From: a virus
Reading direction: 5' to 3' (one strand)
Virus record (IMG/VR): IMGVR_UViG_3300010885_005715
Span: 1 to 24,452 of that record
Length of the DNA: 24,452 bases
Shown: positions 19,201-24,452 of the stretch, piece by piece
Numbering within the stretch: position 1 is the stretch's first letter
Layout of the letters: every line of letters begins with the position of its first letter
The notes under the pieces: generated by a model
The model's input: only the letters and a program-made list of their open reading frames with translations
Databases searched by the model: none
Told to the model about the DNA's origin: nothing
Position numbers and translations under genes: made by a program

Positions 19201-22200
19201 ATTGAAAACAGACCACGTCAAAGTATGTTTGTTAATCGCTTTGAGGCACTTAAACAGTTTATAGAACAGGTTAATATTACTCTAGCTAACAATCAAATAG
19301 TACAATCGAAGAATCTAACTAATTTAGAAAAATACGATGCCTATCCAGATTATGTAACACTAGTTGATGGAACAAAAATTCTTCCTAGCGGCCTTTACGA
19401 TACCGCTATCGATACTGATGCTGAATTATCATATGTTGGAGTCGGGGCATTTAAACGACCCGACCTTACACCTATAATCGTTGATGGAAAGATTACGGGA
19501 ATAACAATTAATTCTGCCGGAATTGGATATCTGTATCCTCCATTTATTAGTATAGTTGGTAGCGGTACAGGCGCAGTTGTTCGTGCAACTATCAACACAC
19601 TGGGACAAATAACTGGCGCAACTATTTCTTCCGCAGGAGAAGGATATGACACAAATACAGTAGCAGTTGTTAGAGATTATTCTGTATTGGTCTATAGCGA
19701 TTCGCAATCAAACAATATGTGGGCAATTTATTCTTATGATCCTATTGGAAAAGTATGGTCTAGAATTAAATCTAAGACTTACGACGTAAGAGATTATTGG
19801 GAGTATACTGATTGGTATGCAACTGGATACAATCAATTCTCAGCCGCTGACTACGGAGTTGATACGTTTGACCAATTAAATTATGTCAATCCGTTAATCG
19901 GACAATTAGTATTAGTTCGTACTAGCTCAACAAACGGCTGGCAGTTACTATACAGATACGCAATATCTGCTAGTGTTGACTGGACTCAAAGCTACCGTGT
20001 TGTTGGTGTACAAAACGGCACCATACAATTTAAATCAAGTTTTTATCAGTTCTTTGATACAAGTATTGGTTACGATGATTCGACCTTTGACGGCGCAGTG
20101 TTTGACGGTGAAGCAGTAAACGAATTAAGATTTGTATTAACTGCATTAAAGAATGATATTCTAACAGACGACCTTAAACAAAAATATATAGATTTATTTT
20201 TCACTAGCGTACGATATGCATTAAGTGAACAAGTATATATTGATTGGATTTTTAAAACAAGTTTTGTCAAGGCCCAACACAACATTGGAGAGTTAAGACA
20301 GCCAGTTACCTATCAAATTGACAATCTATCAAATTTCCAAGAATATGTAAGCGAAGTAAAACCATATCGTACAAAGATTCGTGAGTACGTTAGTGCGTAT
20401 TCTAAAATAGATAATTCTAGAACAATGGTAAGTGACTTTGATCTTCCAACAGTATACGATAATAATAAAATAGTCAATGTTAATACATGGATAACCAACG
20501 GAAAAATTCAAGCCGATAATGCCGCAATTCAAACATATCCGTGGAAAAATTGGTTAGACAATGTAGGATTTATTGTAACTGAACTGCGATTAGTTAACGG
20601 CGGCTCCGGCTATATAACAGAACCGGTAGTGAAGATTACTAGCGATTCGGGATCCGGAGCAACAGCAAGAGCATTTTTTGCTAACGGAAAAATCAATAGA
20701 ATAGTACTGTTAACTAACGGCAGTAAATATCTGTCAGCACCGACAGTTACTCTAGATGGTGGACTATCAACTACAGGAACTGCCGCAAGAGTTGTAGCAG
20801 TCATTGGTAACGGTGTTGAAGCCGATATGCCGCACGGTGTTGTTCGATCGTCTCTAGTAAAAATTAAATTTGACAGACTAACTCAGTCATATTATATCAC
20901 TCAACTGCAACAAACTGAAACATTTACAGGTAGTGGTAGTAAATTACAATTTAATTTAACTTGGGCTCCTGATATCAGAATTGGTAATAGTACTGTTACC
21001 ATAACATCGCCTGGTCAGACTAGTGAAATTTTAGTACTAAGAGATTTATACACACTAGCAGTTAAGAAATCAACTACGAAAGGCTACACTAGTTATTCTG
21101 GAACGATCACCTTTGCTACAGCGCCTGCTAATTTGTCTACTATCAAAGTGACATACATTAAAGATTGGGATTTATTAAACGCCGCAGATAGAACGCAATT
21201 CTATTACGATCCAATAACTGGACAAATAGGCAACGATTTATCACAGCTAATGTCCGGTATCGACTACGGCGGAGTAACCATTAATGGATTAGGCTTTGAC
21301 GTTGCCGCAGGTTGGGGAGCGTTACCTTATTACACTGACAAGTGGGATACATTTGATGCTACATATAGTGATTATATTGTAACTGTGGCAGCAGGTGTGC
21401 GTTCGTTTACCTTACCGTACACTCCATCAGCTAGTACAATTTTAAATGTCTACCATGTGCGCACAAACACATTAACATATACAAGTAATGGGTTGGATGT
21501 AAAGTATTCTTATACTGTATCAAATAGAACTCCTACGATTACTGCATCAACAACACAAACTGCGCTAGCACCCGTGACATCGTCGGGCACAGCAGGAACA
21601 AGATTGTTGAGAGTAAATTCTACAACTAATATTAATGTCGGCGATACTGTTACTTGTTCATCAGTTGCAGCCTTTTCGTTGAATACAACAGTTACCGCTA
21701 TTAACAGTAGTACAAATACAGTCACGTTGAGTCAGATCCTGTATTTAAATGTACCAACAAGTTCAAGCATTATCTTTACTAGAACACTGGCACAGCCGAC
21801 TGATTTTTCAATATTCTCTAATGGTAATGTAACACTAGCAACACCATTGTTAAATGGCATTCAGTTGAACATCATAACAGAATCTGAGCCAATAAGACTT
21901 GATGATCCTAACTACGGAACAGTGAATCAAACTAACACTAATGCAATTATGTCATCAATAACTGCAAGTGGTTCTACAGCAACATTTACAATACCAAATA
22001 CATTTACTGTGTTAGCTGGCGATAAATTTATCTGGAGACAGAGTACTAGTGATGGTTCTATTAAACCTCAAGATACTGATTATGATACTGCATTGACTGG
22101 TGGTAATCTTGCCTATAGTACTGCTACTGGATTATCAGCAGACGATATACTAGTTGACGGTGATGGTCTAGTTACACCAACTACTAGCTCTGCTCCTGAA

Positions 22201-24452
22201 GAAGTAGTTCCGGGACAAGTAGTAGATGCCGTTGCTATCAAAGTATTTGATCAACCAAGTGTGGGCAGTGCAAACATCAAGGTTGATAATTATCTTGCTA
22301 ACGGATCTAATAATTCTTTTGCAATTACACAAACACCGTCAAGTCCTCGAGCAGTAGTTGTTAAGGTCGGTTCAACTATTAAACAATATACTACGGATTA
22401 TACGGTTGACTACAAAAATAAATTAGTAAACTTTACATCAGCACCGGCAGCAAACAGCACAGTGTCGATATTCAGTCTCGGGTTCAGTGGAGATAATATT
22501 TTAGACATTGACTATTTTATTGCCAACGGAGCTACTTTAGAATTTATTACTAAAGCACCGTGGTTAGACTCAGTGACCAGCTTGATATACCTTAATGGTG
22601 TTGCAATTAGTCCAAAGTTATTTAAAACAGATAACACCTATGTAAGTGCAAACAGGATTGGAATTCAATTTGGTACACCACCAGCAGTTGGATCTGTTAT
22701 TAACTATATTATTGTTAGTGGAAATCAACAGACATTTGCTATTACTAAAACTGAACTAGTTCCAACTACTGGGGCTACAACATATGCACTGCAATATCCT
22801 ATAGGTGATGCATTACCTCTCGAGACTAATGTTATTGTACGAGTTAATCAATCAATCTTGACTGGACCTAACAACAGTTATTTTACCATAGCAAATGGCA
22901 AGTTAGATTATACAATCGACCCTACAGTGTTCTTACCTTACAGTGTTTCAATCGGAGATATACGAATACTAGCCAATGGAAAATTATTAACTATTGGTTC
23001 AGATTATATTATTAATCTTAGTGGAATAACAATTTCTATCAATCAAACTGTTTATGACAAGTATCTTGGTAAGCAGTTGATTGTCAGTATCGTAACAGAC
23101 CAACAGTACACTTATAATCCAGTGGCGGGCACAATTACCTTTAAAGAAACATACGATAATACAAATGTCGTCGAAGTGATTAGCTCATATAAACATGATG
23201 TTTTAGATATTCAACGAACTGACATTAACGTTTCATCGAGCTTGGCGCTTACACCGGATACTGTAACTTATTTCTATTATAAATCGCTTACCGGTGGTAT
23301 TCTATCATTGGATCGTTCAATTATAAATGACAGTTATGTATGGGTTGTTAAAAATGGAACACTGTTAACACCTGCGATCGACTACAAATTAAACGATGAT
23401 CGAGTATCTATTACACTAGCGTCTGCTATTAGTTTACCTGACAAAATTACATTAATCACTTATGGTAGTAACGTGTTAACCACTGGAATTGCATATATGC
23501 AATTCAAAGATATGTTAAATCGTGTACACTTTAAACGACTAAATCGTAATAAAGAAACCTACTTGGTAACTGCTTTACACTATAACGATGCTACAATTAC
23601 TGTTGCGGACGCAAGTAATTTTGACTTACCAAATACAGCTAACAACAAACCTGGTATTATTGAAATACGAGGCGAGCGTATTGAGTTCTTTGCTGTTAAC
23701 GGTAACGTATTAAGTAAATTGCGTAGAGGCACACTGGGAACTGGAACACCGCCAGTACACAACACTGGCTCTTGGGTACAAGAGATCGGTGCTAGTGAAA
23801 CAATACCATATGTAGAAAATATCACCACTGAACAAATTATCAGTGACGGCACAAACACAGTTAATTTAAATATTATAACACCGACTAAAGCCTCAACGAC
23901 TTGGTCATACAGCACAGGTTATGTTTCAAGTATACCTGCAGGATATGGGCAAAGCAATGATATAGATGTATTTGTCGGTGGGTATGATACTAGTTCTATG
24001 TGGGCACCAAATACTGCTTATGCTGTGGGGATCATAGTCACTATCGGTAGTTATACATATCAGTGTAAGATCACTCACACTAGTAGTGCAGTCTTTACTA
24101 CTGATACTGCTAAGTGGACTTTCTTTATCGGTAATATTAGATTGAAGAAAAAACCCTACATGGTGCATAACATTAATCAAGCACCAGATAGTCCAGAGGG
24201 CGACATACAATTAGATGCTGATTTTGCAGTTAACGGCTCATTAAAACAAGTGAGATTAACTAACAGACTAGCTATAGGTACTCAAGTTACTGTGGTAAAA
24301 CGCCAGGGCATTGCCTGGGATAGTACAGTAAATATACTAAACGATTCGACTGACGTTGCTAAGTTCTTAAAATCTGTTCCTGGAACATGGTACAAGGACT
24401 CTAAACAAATAAGTACAGTTACTACTGCTACTACTTTTGACAGCAATACATC
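10252..24452 (+). CDS. Giant modular virion structural protein, baseplate/adsorption associated (partial, at least 4,733 residues)
   Basis: One plus-strand frame stays open from the ATG at 10252 to the window end; I checked every codon and found no stop. GGAG lies 10 nt before the ATG, which overlaps the gp6 stop by one base. The N-terminus VNFLPNFYKTDSNKKFLQAT resembles large structural proteins next to gp6 in marine T4-like phages. Order of parts by residue: cupredoxin-like domain 184-269; SRDHNPWSRYNRWFHKD near 374; NIRDLGNITPYGTKFVQHSG near 804; TPSKLGIWPKYEPRI near 990; CBM5/12-like modules near 1445, 1565 and 1755; FYQGMIREKGTQNSLNKLF near 1859; propeller 2151-2689; QVGKLWWDLRTTKFI near 2764; GIENRPRQSMFVNRFEAL near 2984; paired repeats near 3077 and 3444; SEVKPYRTKIREYVS near 3367; LMSGIDYGGVTINGLGFD near 3667; C-terminal beta-modules 4004-4405; GIIEIRGERIEFF near 4469. 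It probably takes the gp7 wedge place or forms an external adsorption structure; that role is inferred. Confidence 0.85.
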   Translation, partial: MAISNNPNGTNAVAVNFLPNFYKTDSNKKFLQATVDQIVQPGAVKKINGFIGRKTAKATVGDDVYIEAPTEQRQDYQLEPSFTVKDTLGNPTFFKDYQDYINQINVFGGNTANHARLNAQEFYSWDPHINWDKFVNFQSYYWLPYGPDTITIFGQQKAVTSTYTVQLETQGSDYQYLFTPDGLTPNPVLTLYRGQTYIFDITSPGNPFSIKINRNIGTFDRYTSGVVGNTGVVDGKITFEVPLNAPNILYYQSETDRNLGGVIKILDITEDSYIDVAADLLGKKTYKLSDGTPLSNGMKISFGGNVSPAEYETGEYYVEGVGSSIKLINKNILEIVTTYTATEAVYFDSIPFDSQPFGDSSNYASTKDYITINRASRDHNPWSRYNRWFHKDTIEAVAAYLGNTITLDQTSRAVRPIIEFNADLKLFNFGTLAVSDVDVIDTFTKDAFSTIEGSRGYNVDGVPLSQGQLVLFTADTDRLVKNNIYRVTFTNILGYRQIHLEPVTQPVLNNVVLIRQGKKNQGQMYWYDGITWKLAQQKTNTNQAPLFDIVDSNKISYGNTSTYPGTDFIGTSIFSYKIASTGLTDINLGFPLTYKNINNIGDIVFNFTLATDTFQYKLSTTTALKTVLIKVGYLVSQDYAGNPVYQNGWQRSIVSTVQAGVRVYKNSNLVNNFPIDIFDNIDDLSDLNVKVYINGIRLDESYWSVVNTSIYKQLKLTTSIATTDVLTIRTFAKQPINSNGYYEIPINLQNNPMNDEIGDFTLGEVSDHVASIVDNIPESIEVGEEFANTQTIGNQTFDPDHENIRDLGNITPYGTKFVQHSGPASLSIYHITSETNNIVRAIEKNREDYSNFKKNFINIATNLGVDSNPVDQVDMILNRINKDKPKTFPYYFSDMVPYGSFVQTVLTVVDYRIKSYPLTNVFSLDKLSNQAVGVYLNGFETGTQLLYGRDYTFDQQGFVVLTDAVPLQNNNTITIREYDDTDGSFIPETPSKLGIWPKYEPRIYLDTSLVTPVRMIQGHDGSQVAAYNDYRDAILLELEKRIYNNIKVAYNTSIYDIADTIPSYNRTNAYSINEFNNVLAPSFYKWATLVDKDFTKPLNYDLNNSFTYNYAGHSAPNGTTVPGYWRGVYRWLLDTDRPHICPWEMLGFTEQPTWWTEVYGSAPYSRDNRVMWQDIADGVVRAPGVPAITLTKYVKPFLMNHIPVDENGNLLSPLASGLARGTVTQRTSNDFVFGDVGPVEAAWRRSSHFPFSTILASMILTPANTFGVLLDRSRIIRNLAGQLVYSDTNLRIKPSNIKLPNITSSNNRIQTAGVINYLTNYILSDNLKSYTDYQYDLINLAPQISYRVGGFTSKQKFNLLLDSRTYASSNVVFIPQDDYTIILNSSSPVKKIVYSGVIITKVTSGYEVKGYSQTQPFFKYYQYTQSGVTINVGGISEKFNTWTVLSEYAAGTIVKLAQQYYRVLVNHTTATTFEPKYYQSINKLPIIGGRDATFRKLWDRTKDLIVPYGTTFTSVQAVVDFLLGYGEYLKDQGFVFDEFNKNLGAVTNWETSAKEFMFWTTQNWSSGADKWTDWRPNVVIPFNSIIKYNGDYYRSVRNVEASSSFDATSFIKLDNLSTIGSGVISLSPSADKITFNTTLAVVDDIGNPFNGYEIFKVDGTPLEKAYINSFRSDNAVSYSSTTNDGIFGASFYLVQKEQVLLLNNSTMFNDTIYSPASGYRQERITVAGYVSVGWTGGFDAPGFIFDEAVITEWQPWKDYNIGEVVKFGQFYLQASPTGNFVPGAEILDQTQWLKLTNKPSPKLIPNWTYKAAQFTDFYSLDSDNFDATQQQAAQHLIGYQKRSYLNNIIKDDVSEFKFYQGMIREKGTQNSLNKLFDVLSADGQESLTFKEEWAIRLGQYGASGAFENIEFVLDESQFKINPQGFYLVSQPNPNALDYIIRQTPNNVYLKPLGYTSIPWPVLSNYQPYLRSAGFVRASEVFVSLKTIADIVNYDVTTFNNGSYVSCAFEGTSWNVYRFTDIDFEVTDITYDSNVLTITLVDFVGLPVGTWIGISQTTNINGFYKITSVTLNSFTVSATPSNWETFTEQSKVIIYALLSQRTTSIDNIDDIIPRKLTAGERLWTDDSGDGTWATWSYDPVYSQVRFFNSTPATGLNYGRSVAINALGNILGASTSNGDIVTWDKASVTTPWIQRQLVTKPYVTNQITLTNLYATVLAFSNDGTWLATGSPEVGYAYTKHRGIYSNVTAYLIGDIVSVAGAGSAVYLYRALANTQNNAPATGQKSNTYWESIPYIPIDDTGTTSGLVAQGVIHLYKKDTDNIYSLVDSFVSPTPTANELFGSSLRFFTSTATGSIDQLIVGASGSSRVYNFVLGTVNEASTAFNPVGTIGGIIAVTSTAGILPGMIVSGTGFTGGQTVTTVISSTKLELTGSPNSTPSGVLTFSATGWFFKNYHLSTLYNIPIGRNFGASVVVSGDHISAYALSAVDGINLGTVVVVYKNTPQTITGAGVAFGTSVALSNDGTYLVISDTLTSGTSVNQGAVYVYKRISNSYTLYQTIVNHKPENSGFFGSKVAFMSDKTLVVYSSSGDTLNEMTFDQTQTTFDKKSTTFITRQIDSGKVDIYDNYSTKWVFSESLTTTNTLNDGYGTGFAVGLNHIIVGAPTTIDQALSSGVVYDYYKLPNTFTWTKTHTEIVKPDVAKIKKAFLYNRTTGELVKYLDVIDPLQGKIAGPAAEEITFSSFYDPAEYTIGNDSVIVNADNSWTTKQVGKLWWDLRTTKFIDPYDEEVVYRTSNWNTLATGATVDIYEWVASVYKPADWDNLADTEPGLAKNISGTSLYGNTAYSVSQTYDTISQSYRSIYYFWVKNKTLVPNIAGRNISAADVASLIANPRGQGYEYLSLTGINSFNLTNVKSKLIADNIVLSVEYWTTDKTDRNVHSHWKIISDEETTVIPTTIEQKWFDSLCGRDSNGLPVPDLKQPIKLRYGIENRPRQSMFVNRFEALKQFIEQVNITLANNQIVQSKNLTNLEKYDAYPDYVTLVDGTKILPSGLYDTAIDTDAELSYVGVGAFKRPDLTPIIVDGKITGITINSAGIGYLYPPFISIVGSGTGAVVRATINTLGQITGATISSAGEGYDTNTVAVVRDYSVLVYSDSQSNNMWAIYSYDPIGKVWSRIKSKTYDVRDYWEYTDWYATGYNQFSAADYGVDTFDQLNYVNPLIGQLVLVRTSSTNGWQLLYRYAISASVDWTQSYRVVGVQNGTIQFKSSFYQFFDTSIGYDDSTFDGAVFDGEAVNELRFVLTALKNDILTDDLKQKYIDLFFTSVRYALSEQVYIDWIFKTSFVKAQHNIGELRQPVTYQIDNLSNFQEYVSEVKPYRTKIREYVSAYSKIDNSRTMVSDFDLPTVYDNNKIVNVNTWITNGKIQADNAAIQTYPWKNWLDNVGFIVTELRLVNGGSGYITEPVVKITSDSGSGATARAFFANGKINRIVLLTNGSKYLSAPTVTLDGGLSTTGTAARVVAVIGNGVEADMPHGVVRSSLVKIKFDRLTQSYYITQLQQTETFTGSGSKLQFNLTWAPDIRIGNSTVTITSPGQTSEILVLRDLYTLAVKKSTTKGYTSYSGTITFATAPANLSTIKVTYIKDWDLLNAADRTQFYYDPITGQIGNDLSQLMSGIDYGGVTINGLGFDVAAGWGALPYYTDKWDTFDATYSDYIVTVAAGVRSFTLPYTPSASTILNVYHVRTNTLTYTSNGLDVKYSYTVSNRTPTITASTTQTALAPVTSSGTAGTRLLRVNSTTNINVGDTVTCSSVAAFSLNTTVTAINSSTNTVTLSQILYLNVPTSSSIIFTRTLAQPTDFSIFSNGNVTLATPLLNGIQLNIITESEPIRLDDPNYGTVNQTNTNAIMSSITASGSTATFTIPNTFTVLAGDKFIWRQSTSDGSIKPQDTDYDTALTGGNLAYSTATGLSADDILVDGDGLVTPTTSSAPEEVVPGQVVDAVAIKVFDQPSVGSANIKVDNYLANGSNNSFAITQTPSSPRAVVVKVGSTIKQYTTDYTVDYKNKLVNFTSAPAANSTVSIFSLGFSGDNILDIDYFIANGATLEFITKAPWLDSVTSLIYLNGVAISPKLFKTDNTYVSANRIGIQFGTPPAVGSVINYIIVSGNQQTFAITKTELVPTTGATTYALQYPIGDALPLETNVIVRVNQSILTGPNNSYFTIANGKLDYTIDPTVFLPYSVSIGDIRILANGKLLTIGSDYIINLSGITISINQTVYDKYLGKQLIVSIVTDQQYTYNPVAGTITFKETYDNTNVVEVISSYKHDVLDIQRTDINVSSSLALTPDTVTYFYYKSLTGGILSLDRSIINDSYVWVVKNGTLLTPAIDYKLNDDRVSITLASAISLPDKITLITYGSNVLTTGIAYMQFKDMLNRVHFKRLNRNKETYLVTALHYNDATITVADASNFDLPNTANNKPGIIEIRGERIEFFAVNGNVLSKLRRGTLGTGTPPVHNTGSWVQEIGASETIPYVENITTEQIISDGTNTVNLNIITPTKASTTWSYSTGYVSSIPAGYGQSNDIDVFVGGYDTSSMWAPNTAYAVGIIVTIGSYTYQCKITHTSSAVFTTDTAKWTFFIGNIRLKKKPYMVHNINQAPDSPEGDIQLDADFAVNGSLKQVRLTNRLAIGTQVTVVKRQGIAWDSTVNILNDSTDVAKFLKSVPGTWYKDSKQISTVTTATTFDSNT
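10801..11058 (+). other. Cupredoxin-like domain of the giant protein, metal ligands absent
   Basis: Residues 184-269 run LTLYRGQTYIFDITSPGNPF, then a turn, DGKITFEVPLNAPNILYYQS, and ETDRNLGGVIKILD. The layout matches the cupredoxin-like beta domain common in phage and bacterial surface proteins (RGxTYxFxV...HPF...ITFxVPxxAPxxLYYQCxxHxxMGGxIxI). The usual His, Cys, His and Met positions are Asn (NPF), Ser (YYQS), Arg and Leu here, so a bound copper is unlikely. It is probably a structural or binding sandwich. Confidence 0.6.
14574..14697 (+). other. CBM5/12-like module 1 of the giant protein
   Basis: WTVLSEYAAGTIVKLAQQYY then RVLVNHTTATTFEPKYYQSI follows the short-module pattern W-x(4)-Y-x2-G-x2-V...-Y-x-x-x-x...F-x-P-x-Y/W. 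Such modules bind chitin or other glycans in enzymes and recur in phage tail proteins. The call rests on aromatic spacing only. Confidence 0.45.
14953..15102 (+). other. CBM5/12-like module 2 of the giant protein
   Basis: KWTDWRPNVVIPFNSIIKYN, GDYYRSVRNVEASSSFDATS and FIKLDN show the same W/aromatic, hydrophobic strand, Y-Y-R-S and F-D-x-x-x-F order as module 1, which it follows closely. The central W-x(4)-Y-x2-G is less exact than in the other copies. Confidence 0.4.
15508..15642 (+). other. CBM5/12-like module 3 of the giant protein
   Basis: EWQPWKDYNIGEVVKFGQFY, LQASPTGNFVPGAEILDQTQ and WLKL fit the pattern well, with W-x2-Y-x2-G-x-V-V, an F-Y pair on the next strand, F-x-P and a closing W. 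It lies just before the conserved segment FYQGMIREKGTQNSLNKLF. Confidence 0.5.
16978..17127 (+). other. CBM5/12-like module 4, inserted in propeller blade 2
   Basis: YSNVTAYLIGDIVSVAGAGS, AVYLYRALANTQNNAPATGQ and KSNTYWESIP is the clearest of the five copies: x-x-T-A-Y-x-x-G-D-x-V, Y-L-Y-R-A-L strand, N-x-x-P loop, and a closing Y-W. The blade resumes at GVIHLYKKD, so this is an insertion into a loop of the propeller. Confidence 0.55.
17380..17580 (+). other. Small beta domain inserted in propeller blade 3
   Basis: IIAVTSTAGILPGMIVSGTG, FTGGQTVTTVISSTKLELTG and SPNSTPSGVLTFSAT have the recurrent phage-protein pattern of a strand, G-M-x-V-S-G-T-G, G-G-x-T-V, a strand ending in T, and P-S-G-x-L-T-F. 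A related form appears again at about 21595-21780 (TRLLRVNSTTNINVGDTVTC). Function unknown. Confidence 0.5.
19483..19668 (+). repeat. Tandem G-x-GY repeat pair 1 in the giant protein
   Basis: Two copies in tandem: DGKITGITINSAGIGYLYPP with FISIVGSGTGAVVRATI, then LGQITGATISSAGEGYDTNT with VAVV. This is the common I-T-x-x-x-I-x-x-x-G-x-G-Y-x-x-x-P-x-I-x-I-x-G-x-G-T-G-A-x-x-x-A repeat of phage and environmental surface proteins. It is protein-level repetition, with no obvious long DNA repeat. Confidence 0.65.
20575..20820 (+). repeat. Tandem G-x-GY repeat pair 2 in the giant protein
   Basis: VTELRLVNGGSGYITEPVVK with ITSDSGSGATARAFF, then NGKINRIVLLTNGSKYLSAP with TVTLDGGLSTTGTAARVVAV. This is the same repeat type as at 19483-19668, about 370 residues further on, and here the second copy has lost the central G-Y (SKY). 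Confidence 0.6.
21166..21360 (+). other. Conserved LMSGIDYGG module of the giant protein
   Basis: DWDLLNAADRTQFYYDPITG, NDLSQLMSGIDYGGVTINGL and GFDVAAGWGALPYYTDKWDT form a segment I recognise from large structural proteins of T4-like marine phages (AADRxxxYYxPxxGxxGxDLxQLMxGxDYxGVxVxG). Its function is unknown to me. It is followed by the beta-module string of the C-terminal part. Confidence 0.5.
22261..23475 (+). repeat. String of related beta-modules in the C-terminal part of the giant protein
   Basis: At least four successive units share a plan of strand, x-V-x-V-N/K-G, about ten residues, D-Y-x-x-x, strand, x-F-x-x-A/P-P, and a closing I-x-I: AVVVKVGSTIKQYTTDYTVD with LVNFTSAPAANSTVSIFSLG; SLIYLNGVAISPKLFKTDNT with IGIQFGTPPAVGSVINYIIV; SIGDIRILANGKLLTIGSDY with ITISINQTVYDKYL; VWVVKNGTLLTPAIDYKLND with VSITLASAISLPDKITLITY. 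Similar single units occur near 12319 (VKVYINGIRLDESYW) and 13045 (AVGVYLNGFETGTQLLYGRD). They probably stack as a beta-rich shaft or fibre. Confidence 0.5.
23506..23820 (+). other. Conserved LRRGTLGTG module of the giant protein
   Basis: DMLNRVHFKRLNRNKETYLV, ALHYNDATITVADASNFDLP, PGIIEIRGERIEFFAVNGNV and LSKLRRGTLGTGTPPVHNTG follow each other without gaps. The G-x-I-x-I-x-G-E-R-I-E-(F/Y)-(F/Y) and L-x-R-x-x-R-G-T-x-G-T pattern recurs in large phage baseplate and fibre proteins. Role unknown. Confidence 0.5.
23998..24132 (+). other. CBM5/12-like module 5 of the giant protein
   Basis: MWAPNTAYAVGIIVTIGSYT, YQCKITHTSSAVFTTDTAKW and TFFIGN fit the module well: W-x-x-x-T-x-Y-x-x-G-x-x-V, Y-x-C-x-x-x-H-T-S, F-x-T-D, and a closing K-W. 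It is the last recognisable module before the window end. Confidence 0.55.

Noticed and set aside
19395-19707. Two overlapping minus-strand frames of 85 and 92 codons
   Set aside because: They are antisense to the G-x-GY repeat pair; their Pro/Ala/Val- or Cys/Ser-rich make-up is what complementing such repeats gives.
23580-23915. Minus-strand frame of 111 codons with hydrophobic stretches
   Set aside because: It is antisense to the LRRGTLGTG module of the giant gene, and I saw no good ribosome site or promoter. Hydrophobic runs are common opposite Asn/Thr/Asp-rich coding sequence.

Overview
The window looks like part of the genome of a T4-type contractile-tailed phage (a myovirus), most like the marine or freshwater T4-like phages. 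It is AT-rich by eye, genes are packed tail to head, and every complete gene ends in TAA. All assignments come from reading motifs by eye. The host cannot be named from this sequence.

Two divergent transcription units leave an 84-bp control region at 1169-1252. Leftward on the minus strand lies a late sigma factor (gp55-like, 305-1168), then the start of a recombination nuclease subunit (gp47/SbcD-like, 1-336, cut by the window edge). The two overlap by 32 bp. A near-consensus sigma-70 promoter (TTGACT, 17 bp, TATAAT) reads into this pair, so they are probably early or middle genes. Rightward, a CTAAATA late-type motif abuts the -35 box of that promoter and precedes the structural genes. The sigma factor made from the left unit is the expected activator of the right unit.

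The rightward unit is a baseplate operon: tail-tube cap (gp48-like, 1253-2281), wedge gp53 (2283-2585), a 760-residue hub-like structural protein (2587-4869), a gp5-like spike without a lysozyme domain (4871-6298), wedge gp25 (6298-6741), wedge gp6 (6788-10252) and one giant structural gene. The genes are 1 nt apart or overlap by 1 nt, except for a 46-bp gap before gp6 that holds a second late-type motif, AATAAATA.

From 10252 to the window end (24452) there is one uninterrupted reading frame on the plus strand. I translated it line by line and found no stop, so it encodes at least 4,733 residues and is still open. It is a mosaic: conserved phage-structural segments, a cupredoxin-like domain without metal ligands, an apparent seven-bladed FG-GAP-like propeller with two inserted domains, five short modules resembling carbohydrate-binding CBM5/12, paired G-S-G-Y repeats, and a C-terminal string of beta-modules. 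By position it probably fills the gp7 (wedge) place or builds an outer baseplate/adsorption structure. It is the most unusual object in the window. There is no tRNA, CRISPR array or insertion sequence that I can see.
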